A DNA stretch of 64,000 nt from Verticillium longisporum (taxonomy: Eukaryota; Ascomycota; Sordariomycetes; Glomerellales; Plectosphaerellaceae). The stretch lies in the NCBI GenBank assembly GCA_019188255.1, contig JAETXT010000001.1:2976001-3040000 (forward strand). Reading direction: 5' to 3'. Shown here in pieces: positions 24,901 through 35,482 of the stretch. Positions within the stretch are counted from its first letter, which is position 1; each line of letters opens with the position of its first letter. The notes under the pieces were generated by a model that searched no databases, was not told the origin of the DNA, and was given only the letters and a program-made list of their open reading frames with translations. The position numbers were made by a program, and so were the translations under genes.

Positions 24901-25135
24901 CTCGCGCGACCACGGTCCAAGTCGCCTCGTTGGGCTCTAGTGCTCCATGTTGCTGCCGGGCGCATTGGAGGTCTCTTCCCCCCAAACCAGCACACGTACC
25001 TGAAAAGGCCATTTCAGGCAGGACCAGAAGATCGAGTTCCTCGGGGTTCGCTCTGCTCAGGACAGCATCGGCGCGGTTGAGGTTATTGTCGACATCGCCG
25101 ACCTGCGGCGCGAACTGAACACACCCGATCCTCAT
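21963..25135 (-). CDS. NTA1: NTA1-type N-terminal amidase (nitrilase fold), with one apparent frameshift
   Basis: Four exons: 25135-25000, 24860-24534, a 13-nt microexon 24458-24470, and 24404-21963. The carbon-nitrogen hydrolase triad is complete: Glu41 (LPEMAFSGYNF), Lys121 (YRKSFLYYTDE) and Cys155 (GICMDLNPHKFQAPW). The Cys codon is split across the first of the two introns flanking the microexon. By family, Nta1 deamidates N-terminal Asn/Gln and feeds the Arg/N-degron pathway. The domain ends near residue 320. A Ser/Pro/Arg-rich tail of ~650 residues follows, much longer than yeast Nta1, with a CPNCP motif near its end. At 22491-22498 the frame shifts by one base inside a GGGG-AAAA run; with one added base the model is 972 aa and divisible by three. 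A 41-nt intron with a poor donor is the alternative. Confidence 0.85.
22491..22498 (-). other. Probable one-base deletion in NTA1
   Basis: The plus strand reads GGGGAAAA. Upstream the coding frame ends in SRGVAFSP; downstream the natural frame resumes as VASSSDDQAF. One more base in the run joins them. Confidence 0.7.
24458..24470 (-). other. 13-nt microexon of NTA1
   Basis: It is flanked by introns 24471-24533 (63 nt, GTGAGT...TGCAG) and 24405-24457 (53 nt, GTGAGT...TTTAG). It supplies the last two bases of the catalytic Cys codon, then Met-Asp-Leu, then two bases of an Asn codon. Confidence 0.9.
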
Positions 25136-26853
25136 CGTGAAACTCGACCAAACTCATGGACTGACTGACACAAGATGCTGCGACACGAGTCTCTCTGTAA
25201 GGAAATGACGAAAGACAGGGGACGGTCGCGCGCAACAGTCTTGGTGCGAAAAAAGATGAACCACAACAACAAACGTCAGCACAAGATCACGATACTATTT
25301 CAAGGTGTGTTCAAGATTGGGCAAGAGGCGATATATGGGGGTAGGGTCAGAGAGAGAAGGGGAGTAGACCAAAATGGCACATTGGGGGGGCGGGGAACTG
25401 GCAAGCAACGGGTGTGGGCGGAAGTCCATGAGGCTGAGGGGCCGTGGTCGCGGCCAACGAGAAGTCGACACTAACCGCCCATCTCACCTATCTGGCCCCG
25501 GACCACATCCCACCATCAGCCTGTCCATGCCCCCCGGACAAGTGTGACGCCTGACGCGAGGCAGGGCCACTTACGAGCTGCTTGTTATGCGGGATGGCGC
25601 CAACAACTGGAGACGACGTGCGGGCATTTGACTGAGGGTGCAGCTCCCTGAAGCCAATACAGCACTTGCCAAGTGAGGGAGATGCCTACCACTCGTCTAG
25701 CGCTTCGCGTCACTGCCGGCCGCCAATGTCGTCGCTAACACTCGGACGCAGACCGCTTCGCCGTGCTGTGATATTCGTCGCACAGCGCAACGGGCGTTGG
25801 AGGTACTGTGAGCCCCTTTCCGTACCTACCTTAGGTACCTACCTACCTGGTACCCAACAGATGCAGCCAGCTCGAGTGGCCTTACTTTCAGGAGCAGAAG
25901 TTACCAGCCAACACCAAACATGTCGTCAAGCTGAGAAAAAGCACCAACGATTCGCTCACTGGTAGTTGCTGCTAGATGGTACTTTCGTGAATTGTCACAT
26001 CGGAGAGCTGGCGGCGTTGTTGGAGGGATAGTGCCTAGGTAGGTAGGTGCCATGTAGTAGTCTTGGTAGGTACCTAGGTAGCAGCGAGAGGGGGACAGAG
26101 CAGTTGACCTGGGAAGCCCTAGCCGTCTCATTTGCAGCCCTGATTTCCTCCTGTCTCCAGCGCAATTCCCAAGCCTTCGGGTGAAAGTGGATCCACGCTG
26201 AAGGAGCGCAGGTTCCAGCGTATTCATTGGCTGATCCCTTACTGGCCTGTGAGCTGATTGGTCTCTATCCCGCGTGATGGCAAGGGCCTCTCTCTCATCC
26301 AATTGCTGACATGCGCCCACCTACCTTAGGCGCCCTTTATTAACGTGCTGCACGTTGTTGGCTTCCAACAGGGAGTCCTCCAGGCACCAATGAGGAAGAC
26401 TCGAGTCCATGTGGGTAGGCAGTACATGGTACTTGTTTCCCATTGCTGTGCGGGGAGTCGGATATGATGCTTGAGCTGCTATGCCGCCCAGTTGCCAGTG
26501 TCTCGAACACCCACCCGCATGGTGAGTGAGCTCCCATGGCGAGATGTCCAGCACACCTCGACATGTCCTGAGCCCTGCCACTCCACCCACCAGCGTGAAG
26601 CGGCAACCGGAATAAGCGCCTCAGCACGTGCTCCGTCCTGTCTGTCTGATCAGCGATGTCACCAGATGTCCTGCACACTGGTTGGTGCCTCAAACAACTT
26701 CTTCCACTCTGAAAAAGTCGGTGAACTAGGAAGGGACAAGCAGTGCTGTATTAAGGAAGCGAAGTTTCATGTGCCAGGCACTTCTCAGATACTTTATTCA
26801 CCCTCGCCGAGGAACACCCAGCCAGTATTGGGGCCTTAGATATGCCCCTGGGA
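25136..26853. other. Intergenic upstream of NTA1, with ACCT/AGGT repeat clusters
   Basis: No supported gene. Palindromic ACCT/AGGT clusters lie at 25822-25854 and 26034-26081, with a short one near 26319. A G7 run is at ~25385. Confidence 0.6.
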
Positions 26854-27854
26854 TCAGTACTTCTCTGTCTTCTCCGGCCCCCTGTCTCCAAGCCTGGTAT
26901 TGTCATTGATGTACCGGAACCCGAAGAAGGCGCGCCTATCCCGTTTCTCACTGCATCAACGTCAGTCATGTGACGACTCACGAGCATCGTCTGAGCCCTG
27001 GTTACTCACTTGGTCAAGGTCATGGTAGCCACATCCTCCTCCGCCTCAGCATTGTAGCCCCACGAGACGCCCCAATTGCTCCCCTCGCACGGCTTGTCGA
27101 AAAAGCTCATCTTGCCCGGGTCCTGCCCCTTCTTGCCGCTATGTGACACGACACACAGGACAGAGTCAAAGTCGGGATGCTCAATGGTGAAGATGAGGGC
27201 CATGCCCGGCTTTTCCTCAGACTGCATGACATCTGCGTCGTGTGAGTGGCTGCGCCTGCGTTCTCGGTGGTTGTTCTTTGCTTTTCACATACAGCGATAC
27301 ACATCCCCGAGCGACCATTCGGACGCGTACTCCAAGCTATCCTCGTTGCTGCGAGGCACAGAACGCACCAGCTCAGGTGGGCTCTGGAAGATTTGTTCGC
27401 TGTCGTCGCTGCCCAGCGCGGATGCCGGCATAAACCTGGTGATGTCCAGCCACGTGGTGCCGTCCTCGGCCAGGGCGCGCCACGACAGTTTGCCTTTGGC
27501 ATCCCAGGCGATGATCGTTTTGGTAGCGTCTTGGTCGCCCCAGAGGCGAACAATCTCTGAATTGTCCGCCTCGTGACATGGCGTCGTCGGAACATCAACC
27601 TCGGCGCCCTTTGTGTTCTCGATTGCCTGTCTCTCCGGTCCTTCGGTGTTGAATTCGCAGAACAACGGACTAGTGCCATCCGTGGAGGTCATGAGTTGCT
27701 CCCAGTTACAGCGGTCCTCTGTTGCGGAGCACACTCGGCGGCTCAGGAGAATGATACCGAGCCCGGGCTTCGCTTGTGTCTGGTAGCCAGGAGGCAGTAT
27801 TTGGGCGAGGCCAAGACAGACGAAGCTGAACAGACACCAAACGGTAGCGAGCAT
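26854..27854 (-). CDS. Secreted protein of unknown function
   Basis: Three exons (27854-27293, 27232-27010, 26950-26854) give 293 aa with matching phases and clean splice sites. A signal peptide (MLATVWCLFSFVCLGLA) is followed by a soluble region with few cysteines and no membrane helix. Visible segments include CNWEQLMTS, SLGDVYRYVMQ, FTIEHPDFDS, WGVSWGYNAEAEED and FFGFRYINDN. I recognise no catalytic motif or family. The conserved-looking last 30 residues after the third splice support the model. It lies between two receptor-like paralogs (b and c). An extracellular role is inferred only from the signal peptide. Confidence 0.7.
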
Positions 27855-30695
27855 CGTGGTTCTCGATACACAAGCAAGAGGGCGAGGAAGTGATGGGCAG
27901 GTGTCAGAACGATGACCGTCTACAGAGGTCTAATCACTGTCTATATGCTCACGGAGGATATTCAAACCGCAACGCTGACTCCTGGAGCGAGAGGCAAGCG
28001 GTGTTACGCAAGCATAGATGCTTCCCACCGGGCTAGCAAGATGAATGTAATCTTCCACGACGCCGTCGTCAGCAACGGGAAGCTTCTGTCCCACAAGAGA
28101 CAGGCCACAATTCAGATGCTCACACGACGGCAACATAGCTCGTTTGCATGCTAGGTTTCGGCCGCAACAGTGTCCTCACGTGTCATACCATGGGCAGCGC
28201 ACGGGTCATTTAACGAGTGCTCTTCTCAAGGACAATGCCGGGACGAAGATGCCTTCTCGCTTCATGTTACGAAGACTGAATCCAAGAACAGGACAAGACA
28301 GGTCTCTGTCTAGATGGACAGGCCACGAGATTCTTTCATGTCAGGGAAAGTCACTCACTGGATCTTGGAGGGGCTTAACAAGGAGACGAGAACTGGCATC
28401 ACCCCTTCCCCAGAGGAGCCCTGTCATGTTTGCTCGTAGTATTGTGCGCTTGCATCCCCTGTTGCGGGGACACGGGTATCACGCAGCAGTGAACAAGTGC
28501 CGAGCAGAGTGATACGACATGACCGAAAGGGCTGGTAGTAGTCCACAAGGTCAACTATTCGACTATGTTTGGATTCAGGCCGTAGGATACGCGAGGCTGG
28601 CGATGTTGAGTTTGATCGATGACTAGATTGGACCGAGACAGACTCTCAGAAGACTTCGGAGTGGAGATCGTCTGGCCGACGGGGTCGCACAGGCCCAAAT
28701 TGACATGTTGCCATCCGAATCATGTCGCACGGTTGTTTGACTTTGTGACAGAGTGATGCTGAGGCCCGAAGGATATGATCATGGTGGCCATGTGGTATTG
28801 CCAAGTGGTGAAGTTTATGGTCATCGGTCTTGAGTCTGTTGGGGAGCGAAAAGGCAGAGTGCGTGCTGTGTGGTATGGGCATGTCAAAGTCAGAGAAGGT
28901 CAAGTCAAGGAATCGCAGATAGATATATCCTCAGAGATACCCATCCAGGAGCTGTAACCTAAAAATACACCTCGAGTCAAAAGCAACTACCGAAAGGCAT
29001 GTTGCCAAAAAAAAACATGACGGTGCAGTGGTTCTGGGGACCATAGCTGGAGCGCGCGGCAGGGTGGCCTGATTTTGCAACAGCAGATGACGAACGGCGG
29101 GTCCATATCAAGATCTGTGAGTCGTTTTCCGACGTCAATTCAACATCTGTATTCGTAGAGAGAAGCGGAGCGGGTGACTCGCAGTGGGCACTTGCGAGAG
29201 TGGGTTGGATGGTGAGGTGGAGGGAGAGAAAGATGGCAAATAGATTAAAGTGGAATGGGGAAGAGGAGAGGAGATAGCGGGAAATGCAGCCACTGTCACA
29301 CTCGCTACTATTTGTGGATGTCCTTGCCGCGCTGTCGGCTCCAGGCTCGCCGTCAGTGGAGAGACAACCGCCAGCGCGGTAACGAGACCCCCAAGCTTCT
29401 AATGTGGAGCTGCCAGATCGTTCGAGGTGGAACCCCACGAGGGTCCAACGGTCGACCAGCAGGCCTCGCTGGCACCGGGAGGCCCCAACCGGCGGCCTGC
29501 CAGTGTTTTCGAGGTCAGCCATCAGTTGAAGGCACTGACCGACTGGCTAACTACACGTCGTCCTCTACTCATGTGAAGCACCTCATTGGATCAGGATAGG
29601 GTCATTTGGAAGAGTCTGTTGGATGCATCTATGATGGAATGAATGGAGCAAGGTGTGAGGACAACTTTTGGACACGTGCGAAGCTGGGTGTGGCGACAAG
29701 ACATCGTCAGGAGGGAAAGGAAGGGGGGAGGCTAGGAACAGAATGGCCTGATTTCCCCGCTCACGTCTTTTCAAAGACTGGGCAGACTGGCGTATGCAGT
29801 CAGTCAGATTACAGACCGAAAGAGGCCAGCGGGACGGAAAGGTCAGGCCGGATAATGCCAGCCACCATGTAGGCCAAAACCCCCCTCCATTCGAACGACG
29901 TCTTGGCGCGCAAAAAGGCGTAGAGGGTGGAGGGGGTGGCCGCGCCGAGCGGCCAGCGCCTGCAAGAACCATTCATCCTGTGCAGTTGCGTTTCAACCTC
30001 CCCGCCCTTTCTCACCGTCTCTGCCCAATGGCAACAGTTCGTTTCCCCTCATCCTTGTCGATCTCGTTGACTTTGGCGCCCGGAATCCCGCCAACGGCCC
30101 CTCATTGGTTTGACCCGATCGCGTCGAGAAGGAAGTAAGGGCGCACAGAGCCATCATTGGCCAGCTACCATGCCACTCATCTTGGGCGTTCGGTCGAACC
30201 TGGCGATTCTATTCTCAGCAACACATGTGCTTTCCCTAGGTACTCGTCTCTCGCTAGATTCTCGATGTTTTTGGGTCGGCTGCACTTTGGCCATCCGGCT
30301 GGCCAGGCGGGTTGGCAGCCTGCCAAGCTCCACAAACCACCCCAAATTTACACGCCCACCTCTGCTTGCAGCACACTTGCAGTAACCATCCTTGCAATCT
30401 GAATGTTCGCTCCGGAAGTCTGCAGCTCGTCCACGTTCTGGCATATATCTCCATCTCCTCCCACAAGCGACCATGGGTCCGCTCGAGATGAAGCCTCTTC
30501 CACCTGGTCAGCCTCGTGGCCATATACCTCTTGCGGACAGACCTTCTCACCTCGCTCCACGCCGATGAAGCCCTCTCGTGCCGGCTTGGTAATGATCTCC
30601 AGACCTTGACATCAACCGCCCCGACCCTTCGCCTCCCTTCCGGCTCCGCACCATCTCCCGCCGCTCTCGCTCTCCCTCCTCTCCTACGGTTCGTC
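27855..30695. other. 2.8-kb gene-free stretch between divergent secreted and membrane protein genes
   Basis: No supported gene. A minus frame at 28977-29522 includes a hydrophobic segment but has no ATG in a credible position. The last ~600 bases are pyrimidine-rich leader of paralog c. Confidence 0.5.
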
Positions 30696-32507
30696 ATGGC
30701 TCCTCGACGCACTGCACGGGCTCTGGGCCTGTTGTCGCTCGCCGCGAGTGTCCTATCATTATACGTCACACCCGAATCCGACTGTGCCGCGTTATGTCTG
30801 GGAAGCGCAAATGAGACAATAAGCTCGACGGAAGCCTCCATCTCCACATCCGACATTGCTTGCAGGGATGCCGAGTACAGTTCCTCCTCATCAGGAATCA
30901 GGTATCGCAACTGCATTGACTGCCTGAGCAAGAGTCAAGAAACGGATGGCGAAGAGAGTGACCTGCAATGGATGCTGTGTAGGTGTAAAGCCTAGTGCTC
31001 CTACACCTAGCCCATGCTAATACGTCATGCAGACAACATGCGCTATGCGTTGAATACATGCCTCTTTGACGAGTCAACAGCCGTCAATTCGCCATGCATC
31101 ATCAACTATGCTTGCGAGCCACTGGAAGACGCCCTGAGAACAGGCCTCTCAACCCCTGGCGAGCAGAGCTTCGACTATTGCACGGCGGACGAAGGCGCCT
31201 TCTCAAGGAAATGGCATTGGTCCTGTGTCTCATGTCTCAAGAGCAGTGGGACGCAGGTCTATCTATCCAACTGTAAGTATCCGTTCGCTTAAGCACCCTG
31301 GTGTAACCTATCCAAACTGACCTGTGCGACAGTCCTTCAAGCACTTAAAGCCGGCTGCGAGCAGAAGCCTGAGCTTGGAGATGTGCTCACTATGCGCGGA
31401 GAGATCTTCTCCAACACACTACTGAACATTACTGTGACCAACACCACTCTGCCTGGCGAAGGAGGAGCTGATTCATCCACCATGACAACGGGTACCTTGG
31501 TTGGTATCGGCGTCGGAGGCGGTCTCGGCCTTCTGGGAGCCATCGCACTCACTGTCGCTTGCTGCCGTCGCCGAAAGAAGAGAAAGGCTGCGGAGCAGGA
31601 CGACCTTGACCGAACACCCCCACCGGACAGGAGCAATGCAAGCTCCTTCACGGCCATCAACCACAGCCCGTTCCTCCGAGACCACAAGAAATCACCTTCT
31701 ATCTCTACGGAGTATGAGCTTCAGGAGAAGCAAAAGCACATTAACAATGCCGACTACTACGATAGGATGGAAGAAGAAGCGCGAATCGGCCGCGCCAAAG
31801 CGAGCTACAACTTTGATCCCCGTCTTTCACAGCATGGTCCCGGCAGTGCCATGCCCACACATCCGGCGTATAACCCCCGTATGACCATGAGCCAGCCTGC
31901 AAAGTTATCATCGCTTGCGCCTGCCCCACAACGGTCCAGAGCGAACACGCCTGACTCCTACGCTCTCCAAGCATATCTGAATGCCGCTGAAGACGGAGTC
32001 CCCGGCGGCATCCCACGCTCCAGATCACAAACCCCATCTGGCCGTGGCTCACCACCTGCCTCCACTGGACGCTCTTCCGCAGAGCCCCCAGTCACCGGCA
32101 CCAGCACGACCCTCACAGCCCAACAGCTCCCCGGCGGCATCCCCCCTCCGCCTCCGGGCCCGCCTCCTTCTCAAGCGCACGCTGCGGCTTCCAAGACTCG
32201 CTCCACGAGGGCGCCCTCTCTTGTGCTCCCCTCCCTACCTCGCATCCGCATGCCCAAGAGGTACGCACCCCCGACCATCAACGTCGAGGGCGCCACTCCG
32301 GTCGACGGCGACCGCCATCCGGCCGATGAGATGCAAATATCTGAGCCCATTGCCCTCCACGAGGCGCGTTTCACGGACAAACCTCTTGGCGGACCCGTTG
32401 TTCTCGCTGATTCGGCGCCGAACAGGAATATCGACCCAAGGGTGTATGAGAATGACCAGCCGATCAACAGCGGCAAGAGCACGCTGTTCGGATGGTCTGG
32501 GAATTAG
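30696..32507 (+). CDS. 12-Cys type I membrane protein, paralog c
   Basis: Three exons (30696-30978, 31033-31272, 31333-32507) give 565 aa. It has a signal peptide (MAPRRTARALGLLSLAASVLS) and the 12-cysteine ectodomain shared with paralogs a and b (CAALC, CIDC, YNMRYALNTC, YACEPLEDAL, CVSC, LKAGCEQ). Potential N-glycosylation sites precede the membrane (NITVTNTT). The helix (~229-251) ends in ACCRRRKKRK. The cytosolic tail is long and proline-rich, with a run of prolines after LPGGIP that could bind SH3/WW domains (inference). Intron positions and phases equal those of paralog a. It is transcribed opposite to a and b. Confidence 0.87.
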
Positions 32508-32741
32508 CGGAGTTTTTACGTATACCGCTTCAATAGGGATTCTCTTGCAGGGTAGGCTTTTTTGATTGGAGTTTGGGGGTAGGATTATTGTGTATACAGC
32601 CAGCGTGGCGTACTCTTCACCAGACAGATTCACGTTAAAAACGTGGACTACTTTTTTTGAAATGGTATTCATTAATTCATCTTGCTCTCTCTATCATTGT
32701 GTATGTGCTATGCTGCGCTTCACCCAACGTCTGCTGATGCT

Positions 32742-33966
32742 CTAATCCCCGAGACGCCTGCCAGGACCCCTGGTCCTCCATGCTTCGGGAAGGGGGCCGC
32801 CTCCGGTGGCGGCGCCAGTGGTGCGCCCGGTCGATGGCTCAGCGGCTCGCGGACGAATGGCAGTGCCAAAGTTGCGCTCCAGGATGCGAGGCGTCTCGAT
32901 GAAGCGGGACAGGAACCCAGGCGTGGGCAGCAGGTTCCGCCCGCCGGTAAAGGTCGGGTAGATCCTCGTCAGGAAATCGAACAGGTGGGCGGCGAAGAAG
33001 CCGATGAGCTGCATGAGAAACGTCATGGCGCCACCGGGAAACAGCAGAGACATGAGCATCATGGCAAAGGGCATGAGTTGGGCGGGAATGGTGATGAAGT
33101 AGATGCTGGCCTTCTGGCCGCGCTGGTCTTGGGTCACGGTACGGCACATGGCGAGGATCAGGGCCGAGAGGAAGAAGCCGCCGCCAAAGAGCCAGGAGGC
33201 TATGGTCTGCGAGGAGAGGATTAGCTCAACTCGGAAGCTTTTACTGGGTTTGTGCTTTTTTCTATCGATCGATCGCCATGGGACAGAAAAGAAGGTGCCC
33301 ACAGGCAAAAGGATGTAGGGAGCGTATAACCACCCGAGCAACATTGAAACGCTGCCCGGGACATCGTACATGCTTCCCACCATGCCCACGCCGCAGACCA
33401 AGCCCTAATGAGGTAGCGGACCGGCTGTGCCGTGGGGGTGATCTTCCTCGTTTTCAGGAACCGCTGTAGCTGTGGGAATACACCACGCGGGCAGATAGAC
33501 GAGGTGGTTTTGTCATATCGGATAGACGAAGAACACAGGTCACAGGGAAGGACACAATGGGGCAAGATGAGCAGGCAAAGGCTTACCGTGATGACGCCGC
33601 CGACAAACAAGAGGTACCATATGACATCCTCCTTCTTGGAAAAGCGAGGGTTGCCGACCTCAAGGGCGCTTGTGTAGCTGTACAGAAAGTACGTGTCAAA
33701 CAGCAGGCTCAGCTGAGGACCAGTGACGAGGAAGTTCGACCAGATCCTCCAAACTTGGGGAGGAAAAGTGAAAAGTTTTTCGGGCATGAACGTAAGCCAA
33801 TGCGCAGGGAGAGCTCCCAGGTATACGGAGATCGAAGTCACGAATGCTGCCGTTGCGACGGTTCTGTGACTGTTAGCAATGGCCAGTGAGGGGGACACGC
33901 AGAGATAGATTCTTACCTGGCGATGGGCGGGGCCCGCCAGTAGCCATCCAACATGTCCGACGACAT
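32742..33966 (-). CDS. DER1: DER1-like derlin, ER membrane protein
   Basis: Three exons (33966-33917, 33863-33587, 33206-32742) give 263 aa. It has the derlin N-terminus (MSSDMLDGYWRAPPIARTVA), the WR motif (VWRIWSNF, Trp55-Arg56), several membrane helices, TVTQDQRG and the DFLTRIYPTFTGGRN stretch. The basic/Pro-rich tail is probably cytosolic. Derlins are rhomboid pseudoproteases in ER-associated degradation; no catalytic Ser-His pair is seen. The second intron is long (380 nt, GTAAGC...CTCGCAG) and phase 0. Joining across it gives VGGVITTIASWLFGGG, which fits the family. An added internal exon is possible but not needed. Confidence 0.9.
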
Positions 33967-34424
33967 ACTGGCAAGCGAGGTCAATCAAGTGCAATTGAAG
34001 ACCTTTCAAAAAGTGAAACAGAGTCCGTGATGGCTTGATTGTGGTTGTGAAGAGATAGAGCACAGCCAGCTGGGCAGGCTGCAACAAGCTGGTGCGGACA
34101 GTCCAAGGGCCAAGGTTCAAGTTTTGGTGAAACTGTGTCCTCGGAAGGTGAGGATGGCAAAAGAAGCAAGAAGAACACGACGCGCCATAAAAAGGGCAGG
34201 TGCCTTTTTTCTGCCGTGGAGAGCTCCCCACAGCTCCCGGTTTAGGTGTAGGCGGTGAATCACTATACCCGACATCGGATTGGTCGACATTCGCCTCTGA
34301 GCCAGTATTTTGTCGATAGACTGGGCAGCGCCCTTTGGATAAGGATTACTAGTAGATCATGGAGTATACCGTGTAGAGAAAAACATTGCGGAGACATCCC
34401 TCCTTTGTCAGAACCACCGACGCC
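33967..34424. promoter_or_regulatory. Bidirectional promoter of the DER1-like gene and HIS3
   Basis: A 458-base divergent region. A five-codon uORF (34359-34376, ending TAG) lies 48 bases before the HIS3 ATG. TGAATCA near 34257 differs by one base from the Gcn4/Cpc1 site TGACTCA. Confidence 0.5.
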
Positions 34425-35214
34425 ATGTCATCCAAATCAGCAAGCCCGCGCTGGGCGGGCATGGCTCGTGACACCACCGAGACCAAGATTCAGATTGCCC
34501 TGAACCTCGATGGCGGGGACTTCCCACCCGACACCGACTCGCGGTTGACATCTGCCAAGGAGGAAGGCCATGCCTCTCAGGCGAGCAAGTCGCAGATTAT
34601 CAGCGTCAACACGGGCATCGGCTTCCTCGACCACATGCTGCACGCCCTGGCCAAGCATGCTGGCTGGAGTCTGGCGCTGAACTGCAAGGGCGACCTTCAC
34701 AGTACGTGTGCCCCTCCATTGCCCCTCCATCCGCCACTTGAAACTCTTCAGATGCACAACGAACAGAGGCCGAACAGCAGACTGACCATAGCAATCAATA
34801 GTTGACGACCACCACACCGCGGAAGACGTTTGTATCACCCTCGGTTACGCTTTTGCCCAGGCCCTCAACAGCATGGCCGGTCTGGCGCGCTTCGGCTATG
34901 CCTACGCCCCTCTCGACGAGGCCCTCTCCCGCGCCGTCATCGACCTCTCCAACCGCCCCTACAGCGTCATCGACCTCGGCCTCAAACGCGAGAAGATTGG
35001 CGACCTTAGCTGCGAGATGATCCCCCACTGCCTGCAGAGCTTCGCGCAGGGTGCGCGAGTCACCCTGCACGTCGACTGCCTGCGCGGCGAGAACGACCAC
35101 CACAGGGCCGAGAGCGCGTTCAAGGCGCTGGCGATTGCGGTGCGCCAGGCCACTACCAAGGTCGCCGGCAGGGAGGGCGAGATTCCTAGCACGAAGGGCA
35201 CCCTGAGTGCATGA
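34425..35214 (+). CDS. HIS3: Imidazoleglycerol-phosphate dehydratase
   Basis: Two exons (34425-34701, 34802-35214) separated by a 100-nt intron give 229 aa, the normal length for a monofunctional fungal enzyme. Metal-binding histidine motifs are present in both repeats: [16 protein letters not shown] and IDDHHTAED in the first half, [13 protein letters not shown] and [14 protein letters not shown] in the second. It dehydrates imidazole glycerol phosphate to imidazole acetol phosphate, the sixth step of histidine synthesis. The start is the only ATG upstream of [16 protein letters not shown]. Confidence 0.97.
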
Positions 35215-35482
35215 GCAATATACCATCTTCGAATTGGCACGAGGGCATGCTATAGCCGGATCTCTACCCATGAACACGGTGATTCACGCTGTGGCCCCGA
35301 TTGATGTCCTTGGTGTCTCTCATTAATCTTGATCATCCATCTGACGAGTAACAAAGTCTGTCCGACTTGGGTCCTGAACGCCATGCTGTCCTTAAACACA
35401 CAATATCCATATCCGTATCCAGTACAATCAATGATGTAGCAGGTAGTCCCCAAAACAAAATCCAACCCAATAACCAAGTCAT

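Noticed and set aside
28977..29522. Minus-strand frame with a hydrophobic, signal-like segment
   Set aside because: No ATG precedes the hydrophobic stretch at a usable distance, and the rest has no recognisable features.
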